Assembly: GCA_031282905.1 (NCBI GenBank)
Contig: JAITCV010000094.1
Coordinates: forward strand, 1-10,505
Reading direction: 5' to 3'
Origin: Azoarcus sp.
Lineage (GTDB): Bacteria; Pseudomonadota; Gammaproteobacteria; Burkholderiales; Rhodocyclaceae
Length of the DNA stretch: 10,505 nt
Below the pieces are notes generated by a model, which was not told the origin of the DNA, ran no database searches, and saw only the letters and a list, made by a program, of their open reading frames with translations. The position numbers and the translations under genes are program-made. How positions within the stretch are numbered: position 1 is the first letter of the stretch; each line of letters starts with the position of its first letter. Positions 6,511 through 10,505 of the stretch are shown here, in pieces.

Positions 6511-6624
6511 GGGAAGCGCCAAAAAGCAAAACCTGTTTTTTTGGGAAAAGGCAACGCAACACCAAGGCTGGGCCGACATGGTTTGAAGGCGAGGCGGTTT
6601 GCCTTCAAACTTTTGACGCTTCCC
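6511..6624. mobile_element. 114-bp structured element with 14-bp terminal inverted repeats (MITE-like)
   Basis: The left end, gggaagcgccaaaa (6511-6524), and the right end, ttttgacgcttccc (6611-6624), are inverted repeats matching at 13 of 14 positions. The left end begins directly after the TAA of the efflux channel gene. A second, perfect 10-bp inverted repeat is nested against the right end (6581-6590 with 6601-6610). No transposase is encoded. I see no clear target-site duplication, so a non-autonomous transposable element is only one reading. A large stem-loop acting on the operon's 3' end, or a dispersed intergenic repeat, fits equally well. Confidence 0.45.
6581..6614 (+). terminator. 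Probable Rho-independent terminator of the efflux operon
   Basis: A perfect 10-bp stem (gtttgaaggc and gccttcaaac) with a 10-nt loop is followed at once by four T, about 70 bp after the last stop codon of the operon. The stem is only moderately GC-rich and the T-run is short, so termination may be partial. On the minus strand, where apaH transcription arrives, the hairpin has no T-tract. Confidence 0.55.
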
Positions 6625-6713
6625 GATTCCATTTCCAGGGTCATCCATGACGAAGACCAACCGCAGGGCGAAGTCGACAAAGTCACGGACGATTTGAAAA
6701 CGGAATGAGCGCT

Positions 6714-7511
6714 TCAGTCCTGCACCTGGAACACCTTGTCATCCTCGATCCGCAGGGCGGTGAGTTTGCCGCCCCAGACGTAGCCGGAATCGAGCGCGAT
6801 CAATCCCTCCTCACGGTAGAACCCGAGCGCCGACCAGTGCCCGCAGACGATGGTATGGGTGCGGCTCAACCGTTGCGGCAGCGCAAACCAGGGCAAGGTG
6901 CCTTCCGGCGCCTTGGCGGGCGGCCCCTTGGCGCGCATCGCCATGCAACCATCGAGCGTGCAAAAACGCATTCGTGTAAACGCGTTGACGATCACCCGTG
7001 CCCGTTCCCATCCCTTGAGCCCGTTTTCCCAATGGTCGGGCTGGTCGCCCAACAAATGGAGCAGCAGTTTTTTCGCCGCCTTGCCCACCAACAGGGCGCT
7101 CACCTCTTCCGCGAGCGCCCTGGCCTGCGCCACCGTCCATTGCGGCAGCAATCCGGCATGCACCAGCACATGCCTGCCCTCGACGTGGAGCAAGGGACGG
7201 GTGGCCAGCCAAGCGAGCAGTTCATCGCGGTCGGGCGCTTCGAGAACCTGGACGAGGGTGTCATCGTCGGCACGGCGCTTGAGTCCCGCCGCGACCATGA
7301 GGAGATAAAGATCGTGGTTGCCAATCACCACCGTCGCCGCCTCCCCCAGACCACGCACGAAACGCAGCACCTGAAGCGATGCCGGCCCGCGATTGACCAG
7401 ATCGCCCACCAGCCACAGCCGGTCGACGGCGGGATCAAAAGCGCAACGATCAAGCAGGCGCCGCAAGGCGTCGTAACACCCCTGGATATCGCCGATCGCA
7501 TACGTCGCCAT
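6714..7511 (-). CDS. apaH: Symmetrical bis(5'-nucleosyl)-tetraphosphatase (diadenosine tetraphosphatase)
   Basis: The enzyme cleaves Ap4A symmetrically into two ADP, clearing alarmone-like dinucleotides that accumulate under stress; it acts in the cytosol. The 265-residue protein has the complete metallophosphoesterase set: GDIQGC (7-12), GDLVNRGP (36-43), GNHD (64-67), LVHAGL (116-121) and CGHW (223-226). It also has the ApaH-typical ending LDSGYVWGGKLTAL (240-253). E. coli ApaH is about 280 residues, so the length is normal. The start at 7511 has a good Shine-Dalgarno (aaaagg, 6 nt upstream). The gene stands alone rather than beside ksgA or apaG as in enterobacteria. It faces the efflux operon tail to tail. 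Confidence 0.95.
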   Translation of the reverse strand: MATYAIGDIQGCYDALRRLLDRCAFDPAVDRLWLVGDLVNRGPASLQVLRFVRGLGEAATVVIGNHDLYLLMVAAGLKRRADDDTLVQVLEAPDRDELLAWLATRPLLHVEGRHVLVHAGLLPQWTVAQARALAEEVSALLVGKAAKKLLLHLLGDQPDHWENGLKGWERARVIVNAFTRMRFCTLDGCMAMRAKGPPAKAPEGTLPWFALPQRLSRTHTIVCGHWSALGFYREEGLIALDSGYVWGGKLTALRIEDDKVFQVQD

Positions 7512-7604
7512 GAACAGCCTTTTTCACGCCAATAAAAACGCCATTCTAACGGCACGCCGCGCTTTTCCCATGCCTGCTTGATCTTGCGCACCCATGGCAG
7601 GCAA

Positions 7605-7656
7605 TCTTGCCGGGAGCGCGGACGTCCCGCCGCGGGCAAGAGGCTCGCGCTCCCGG
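7605..7656. repeat. Dispersed-type inverted repeat
   Basis: A perfect 11-bp inverted repeat (ccgggagcgcg at 7610-7620, cgcgctcccgg at 7646-7656) encloses 25 nt. An overlapping alternative pair is tcttgcc with ggcaaga (7635-7641). The sequence, whose minus-strand translation reads like 'AAGRPRSRQDCLP', belongs to a style of GC-rich repeat often seen spread through large bacterial genomes. It lies between the DUF2802 gene and apaH, both on the minus strand, and could act as a transcript-stabilising or terminating hairpin. Confidence 0.5.
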
Positions 7657-7675
7657 AGTCAGCCGTTCAAAGCCA

Positions 7676-7702
7676 CCTCGCTGCGCGCCTCGCAATGACG
7701 AG
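7676..7702. repeat. Dispersed 'CGTCATTGCGAGG' repeat
   Basis: On the minus strand the block reads ctcgtcattgcgaggcgcgc and then agcgagg. This is very close to a short repeat (CGTCATTGCGAGG.GCGCAGCGA) that occurs in many copies in diverse bacterial genomes. It sits 20 bp from another repeat (7605-7656) and 21 bp from the stop of the DUF2802 gene. The identification is by motif memory; copy number in this genome is unknown. Confidence 0.55.
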
Positions 7703-7723
7703 CTGAAAAGACACTGTCCCTGA

Positions 7724-8233
7724 TCAACCCGTCCGCCTGCCGGAAGCCATCGATACCAGCAGTTCCGCCTCGGCCAGGGTAATGCCGCAGCGTTGCACGA
7801 TTTCAGCAGTCGGCACGCCGCGCCGCGCCAGCGCTTGCGCTTCGATATATTCGGGTGAGGCATCGAAGGCCGTTTCTTCCGCGCTGGCGGGGCGTGTCGC
7901 CAGCGCGGTGACCGTCACGTGCAGGGCCTTGATTTCTTCCTGTTGCGTGTCGAGCGCCTTGCGCAAATCGGCAAGACCGCGTTTCAGATACTGCAATTCG
8001 AGTTCGAGCGCGAAGGCATCGACGCCGGTTTCAGCGGGCGCGGCGCTCTCGGGAGGGGCTTCTGCCGTGGATGCCGTATCCCCGCTGTCGTTGGCGGCAG
8101 CGACGGCGTCGTCTTTGTCGAAAGCGCTACGCAGCGCGCGGTTGGCGCGCAGGGCGGCGAGCAGTTGCCAGCCGCCGTAGACCATCAACGCCGCGATCAA
8201 CACCCACACCAGTTGTAAAAAGTAACGAATCAT
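7724..8233 (-). CDS. Membrane-anchored DUF2802 protein
   Basis: The 169-residue protein has one N-terminal membrane helix (about 6-28) and an acidic Ala/Asp/Glu-rich linker (40-72). A probable coiled coil follows (about 73-112, LELELQYLKRGLADLRKALD). The C-terminal helix-turn-helix-like segment (128-163) contains YIEAQALARRGVPTAEIVQR and CGITLAEAELLVSM, the pattern of DUF2802. The function of this family is not established; members occur in beta- and gammaproteobacteria. I chose the start at 8233 because it places the membrane helix at the N-terminus; the frame stays open upstream but runs into the divergent gene. The Shine-Dalgarno is weak. It lies head to head with the ElyC-like gene, with 62 bp between the two starts. 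Confidence 0.8.
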   Translation of the reverse strand: MIRYFLQLVWVLIAALMVYGGWQLLAALRANRALRSAFDKDDAVAAANDSGDTASTAEAPPESAAPAETGVDAFALELELQYLKRGLADLRKALDTQQEEIKALHVTVTALATRPASAEETAFDASPEYIEAQALARRGVPTAEIVQRCGITLAEAELLVSMASGRRTG

Positions 8234-8295
8234 GGACTGTCGTTTTCCGGGCTGAAGGCACGATAATACCGCCGCCATCCTCCTGGACAAACAGC
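8234..8295. promoter_or_regulatory. Divergent intergenic region with a possible -10 box
   Basis: Only 62 bp separate the starts of the DUF2802 gene (minus) and the ElyC-like gene (plus), so promoters for both must lie here or inside the neighbouring coding sequence. A gataat hexamer (8262-8267), matching TATAAT at five of six positions, points toward the plus-strand gene. No good -35 hexamer stands 16-18 bp before it, so the call is weak. Confidence 0.3.
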
Positions 8296-9084
8296 ATGGA
8301 TATCTCTCTGCCGCTTTTTCTGTTTTGGCTGAAAAAACTGGTGTCGGCGCTGGTGCTGCCGCCACTGTTGCCTTTCGTGCTCATCGGGCTTGGCCTGCTC
8401 TTCATCTGGCGACGCTGGCGAGGTGGTTTCGCCTTGAGTTTGCTGGGCCTGCTCATTGGGCTGGCGAGCATCAGCCCGGTGATCGTGCGTAGCCTGTTCC
8501 AGCCGCTGGAGCCCTCGATGCCGCTCCAGATGGCGGACGCCAGCCAGGCACAGGCCATCGTGATCCTGGGGGGCGGCCGCCTTGCCGATGCGCCGGAATA
8601 TGGCGGCGACACTGTCAACCATCACACGCTGGAGCGCCTGCGTTACGGCGCGCATCTGGAACGCGCCACCCACTTGCCGGTGCTGGTGAGCGGCGGCGCG
8701 CCCGAGGGCAATGTGTCGGAAGCACAGTTGATGAAGGCCGTGCTGGAAGATGATTTCAAGGTGGCGGTGCGATGGACGGAAGAAAACTCGCGCGACACCC
8801 ACCAGAACGCGCGCTACAGCGCCGCGCGGCTCAAATCCTTCGGAATCCGGCACATCCTGCTCGTCACCCATGCCGCACACATGAAGCGCGCGCAAGCCGA
8901 ATTCGAGGCCCAGGGCATGATCGTGACCGCCGCGCCAACCGCCTGGCAGGGGCGTTACCCCAACGCCTGGCTGGCATTGCCCAGTGCCGGAGCCGCCAGT
9001 TCGGGTTGGTACGCGCTGCACGAGTGGCTGGGGCTCCTGGCTTTCCGGCTGAACGGGAATCAGGGGACAGATGACAGCCAGTGA
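8296..9084 (+). CDS. ElyC/YdcF-like DUF218 membrane protein (envelope biogenesis)
   Basis: The 262-residue protein starts FWLKKLVSALVLPPLLPFVL and has two N-terminal membrane helices (about 15-37 and 42-60). A cytosol- or periplasm-facing DUF218 domain follows: AIVILGGG (87-94), LVSGGAPEGNVSEAQ (about 130-144), TEENSRDTHQNA, HILLVTHAAHMKRA and a C-terminal HEWLGLLAF. Length and layout match E. coli ElyC (about 259 residues), which supports peptidoglycan assembly by influencing the undecaprenyl-phosphate lipid carrier. YdcF and SanA share the domain. No strong Shine-Dalgarno is seen. The last codons (NGNQGTDDSQ) fall within a repeat-like element starting near 9060, so the natural C-terminus may have been replaced. 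Confidence 0.85.
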   Translation: MDISLPLFLFWLKKLVSALVLPPLLPFVLIGLGLLFIWRRWRGGFALSLLGLLIGLASISPVIVRSLFQPLEPSMPLQMADASQAQAIVILGGGRLADAPEYGGDTVNHHTLERLRYGAHLERATHLPVLVSGGAPEGNVSEAQLMKAVLEDDFKVAVRWTEENSRDTHQNARYSAARLKSFGIRHILLVTHAAHMKRAQAEFEAQGMIVTAAPTAWQGRYPNAWLALPSAGAASSGWYALHEWLGLLAFRLNGNQGTDDSQ

Positions 9085-9171
9085 CCGCGCGTCGCGCCGC
9101 TGGATTTCCGCCTCACCTTTCCGTCTCACCTTTCCACCTCACGACATCCGAATGATCTGTTCTCTGTCCCC
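9063..9171. repeat. Repeat element bounded by ggggacaga / tctgtcccc
   Basis: A perfect 9-bp inverted repeat (9063-9071 and 9163-9171) bounds about 110 bp that begin inside the last codons of the ElyC-like gene. 'ATCAGGGGACAG' and 'CTGTCCCC' boundaries are typical of dispersed palindromic repeats in many proteobacteria, sometimes linked to REP-associated transposases. Inside lie three tandem 13-bp units. No transposase is present in the window. Confidence 0.4.
9105..9143. repeat. Three tandem copies of a 13-bp unit
   Basis: The units tttccgcctcacc (9105-9117), tttccgtctcacc (9118-9130) and tttccacctcacg (9131-9143) differ from the first by one and two bases. They stand between two convergent genes, just after the ElyC-like stop. 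The pyrimidine-rich units show no hairpin potential of their own; slippage duplication is the simplest explanation. Confidence 0.8.
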
Positions 9172-9203
9172 ATCTCTGGGCGGGACTGATCGGCTACCAC
9201 GGT

Positions 9204-9971
9204 TCAGAACTCAAGTACCCGTCCCTGGGTGAGCCGGGAGGGGCGCAGACGGCACGGCAAGGCGTCGATTTCCTTCATGATCCTGGCCCCGAAGCCGGGC
9301 TTCAGGTGGGTGATGTGCACTTCGGGCGATGCGGTGATTTCATCGAGCATGAGCGCGAGTATGCCGGGGCAGATGTGGCGTGCCGCCATCGCCAGGGCGC
9401 GCATGTCTTCAGGGAAGGCCGTCTCCACGATCAGGTGGGCCAGCGCGGGTTGGCTGTTGATCGCGGCGATCAGCTCGGGGCTGTAAGTGGTGTCGCCCGA
9501 ATAGATCAACTGGTATTGGCCGCTATCGACGCACCATGCCGCCGCTGGCACGGTGTGCAGCGCGGGCAGCGCGGTGATGATCCGCTCGCCGATGTTGATC
9601 GATTCGCCGGTCTGGATGGGCTGGAGACGCAGCCAGGGGTGGTTGCGATTGGGAATGGCGGTGAAATCCGGCCACACCAGCCAGTTGAGCACATGCGCGC
9701 GCAGGATGTGCAGGGTCTCGGGTAATGCGTAAAGGGTAATCGGGTGGCGGCAGGATTCGCCAATGGCATCGACGAGCAGAGGCAGGGCAGCAATGTGGTC
9801 GAGATGGGAGTGGGTGAGGAAAACGTGATTGATGCGTTGGAGCTCACTGAAGAAAAGGTCGCCTACCCCGGTACCGCAGTCGAGGAGGATGTCATCATCC
9901 AACAGGAAGGCGGAGGTGCGCGATTCCGCCTCACCGATTCCTCCGCTACACCCCAGCACCGTCAGTTTCAT
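9204..9971 (-). CDS. MBL-fold hydrolase, class II 3',5'-cyclic-nucleotide phosphodiesterase-like
   Basis: The 255-residue protein is a metallo-beta-lactamase-fold hydrolase with intact metal ligands: THSHLDH (53-59), H139 in ALHTVP, D160 in YSGDTTYSPEL and H222 in ITHLKPG. The opening MKLTVLGCSGG and the segment VETAFPEDMRALAMAARHI (182-200) resemble class II cyclic-nucleotide phosphodiesterases (yeast PDE1, Vibrio CpdP), which hydrolyse cAMP or cGMP. It lacks a signal peptide and should be cytosolic. Related folds (tRNase Z, phosphoryl-choline esterases) are less likely, because the SGDTTYSPEL block and the spacing favour the phosphodiesterase group; substrate is inferred. A Shine-Dalgarno-like aagg lies 3 nt before the ATG, next to a perfect inverted repeat (9977-10006). 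It converges with the ElyC-like gene. Confidence 0.82.
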   Translation of the reverse strand: MKLTVLGCSGGIGEAESRTSAFLLDDDILLDCGTGVGDLFFSELQRINHVFLTHSHLDHIAALPLLVDAIGESCRHPITLYALPETLHILRAHVLNWLVWPDFTAIPNRNHPWLRLQPIQTGESINIGERIITALPALHTVPAAAWCVDSGQYQLIYSGDTTYSPELIAAINSQPALAHLIVETAFPEDMRALAMAARHICPGILALMLDEITASPEVHITHLKPGFGARIMKEIDALPCRLRPSRLTQGRVLEF

Positions 9972-9976
9972 GTGCC

Positions 9977-10006
9977 TTGCCAGTCGAATGATATGCAGAC
10001 TGGCAA
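9977..10006 (-). promoter_or_regulatory. Operator-like perfect inverted repeat upstream of the phosphodiesterase-like gene
   Basis: The arms ttgccagtc (9977-9985) and gactggcaa (9998-10006) form a perfect 9-bp dyad around 12 nt, 6 bp before the start codon. On the minus strand the centre contains tatcat (9988-9993), five of six bases of a -10 box. The near arm abuts the ribosome-binding aagg. It could be a repressor operator overlapping a promoter or an RNA hairpin hindering initiation. No -35 box is evident. Confidence 0.5.
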
Positions 10007-10283
10007 CCCTCCGCCCTGTTCTTCATCAGCGTCCAACCTTATCACCGCGGGACAGGGGAAAGGACAGGAAGAAAGTCACGGCACGGAAATTACGTATCAT
10101 CAGCGTGCAGGGTGGGAAATGCATGAAAATGCCTTCATGATCATCGTGTGTAACACATTGTCATTATCGTCGAGATTGCCCCGACCGTTGTTCAACTGAA
10201 TATGAATATCTTTTTTTGTTCTGATCAGGCTGGTTTCGGCCACATAGAATGCGCGGCTCACTGATTTCAGGAAATGGATTGCC
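10007..10283. other. Non-coding region upstream of two divergent genes
   Basis: Together with the dyad at 9977-10006, about 310 bp separate the phosphodiesterase-like gene from the Tat-exported protein gene. No convincing coding frame is seen. The part around 10080-10230 is more AT-rich than its neighbours and contains a short hairpin catgaa/ttcatg (10122-10139). It also has an 11-bp dyad TGTGTAACACA (10147-10157), a T-run (10211-10217) and an ctgatcag palindrome (10221-10228). This is a plausible promoter and operator region for the rightward gene. Confidence 0.5.
10221..10250 (+). promoter_or_regulatory. Possible promoter for the Tat-exported protein gene
   Basis: A tagaat hexamer (10245-10250) matches TATAAT at five of six positions and stands 33 bp before the start codon. 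With an 18-bp spacer, ctgatc (10221-10226) is a poor -35 (three of six). A different sigma factor or an activator could be involved. Confidence 0.25.
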
Positions 10284-10505
10284 ATGCCACGAAACACTGA
10301 TGGACGAATCGATGCCGTGGGCGCTGTAGACTTCGAGCGCCGTCTCCTGCTGCGTGGCGCATCGGCGCTGGGCGTGTTGGGGCTTGCGGGCGGGGGATTT
10401 CCCGCCGCCGCGCTGGCCGCGCCGGAGTCTCCCACATCGCGCGCATCACTCACGCCGCTGCGCTTCGCCTGGAACCAGGTGGCCTTTTGCTCGACGCCCG
10501 TCGCG
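10284..10505 (+). CDS. Tat-exported protein, probable ABC-transporter substrate-binding protein (partial)
   Basis: The first 74 codons are present; the gene runs off the window. The N-terminus has a twin-arginine signal, FERRLLLRGASALGVLGLAG, ending in a PAAALAA-type cleavage site. The mature start, PLRFAWNQVAFCSTPVA, resembles the beginning of periplasmic binding proteins of the nitrate/sulfonate/taurine (NrtA/SsuA/TauA-like) class, which open with a strand of the form 'lRiaWn...'. A Shine-Dalgarno (agga, 10269-10272) lies 11 nt before the ATG. Export in folded form would be expected for a cofactor-bearing or quickly folding protein. The family call rests on few residues; any other Tat substrate remains possible. 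Confidence 0.6.
   Translation, partial: MPRNTDGRIDAVGAVDFERRLLLRGASALGVLGLAGGGFPAAALAAPESPTSRASLTPLRFAWNQVAFCSTPVA

Noticed and set aside
6511..6708. Read-through extension of the efflux channel: 65 open codons in the same frame after TAA, ending at 6706-6708
   Set aside because: The protein already ends at the normal family length, the first part lies in a repeat element with a terminator-like hairpin, and no recoding signal is apparent.
7325..7639. 104-codon minus-strand frame upstream of and overlapping apaH
   Set aside because: It runs from a dispersed repeat into the apaH coding region in another frame, and it has no recognisable domain or ribosome site.

Overview
The window looks like a chromosomal stretch from a high-GC Gram-negative bacterium, most likely a betaproteobacterium. 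This is an inference from the gene families (ApaH, a DUF2802 protein, an ElyC-like protein, a NodT-type outer-membrane factor, a cbb3-oxidase fragment) and from codon use rich in GCC, CGC and CTC. No phylogenetic marker gene is present, so the placement stays loose.

Left end (1-1230): this is an eroded accessory patch. It opens with the last 36 codons of a probable Rpn/PD-(D/E)XK-type putative transposase. A dense cluster of palindromes and degenerate short tandem repeats follows (201-385). Then come two gene remnants on the minus strand: a fragment of cbb3 oxidase subunit I (CcoN) and a signal peptide followed by a single WD40-like repeat. A small unrecognised minus-strand ORF completes the patch.

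Centre left (1231-6510, plus strand): a compact four-gene operon encodes a MacA-type periplasmic adaptor with an unusual Arg/Gly/Glu-rich insertion, a full-length MacB ABC exporter, a small His-rich and Pro-rich lipoprotein, and a NodT-type outer-membrane efflux lipoprotein. All three internal junctions are 4-base ATGA stop/start overlaps, so the genes are probably translationally coupled. Together they should form a tripartite exporter from inner membrane to outside; the lipoprotein is the component without a textbook role. Directly after the last stop codon lies a 114-bp structured element with 14-bp terminal inverted repeats, which includes a terminator-like hairpin.

Centre right (6714-9084): apaH (diadenosine tetraphosphatase) and a membrane-anchored DUF2802 protein lie on the minus strand, separated by about 210 bp holding two dispersed-type repeats. 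An ElyC/YdcF-like DUF218 membrane protein is divergent from the DUF2802 gene. Its last codons run into a repeat-like element with three 13-bp tandem units.

Right end (9204-10505): a metallo-beta-lactamase-fold hydrolase resembling class II cyclic-nucleotide phosphodiesterases lies on the minus strand, with a perfect 9-bp inverted repeat just upstream of its start. After a roughly 310-bp non-coding stretch with several short palindromes comes the beginning of a Tat-exported protein resembling an ABC-transporter substrate-binding protein, cut by the window edge.

I see no rRNA, tRNA, CRISPR array or complete insertion sequence. No wholly new system is evident. The best leads are the His-rich lipoprotein inside the exporter operon, the adaptor insertion, the 114-bp inverted-repeat element and the ccoN/WD40 mosaic.
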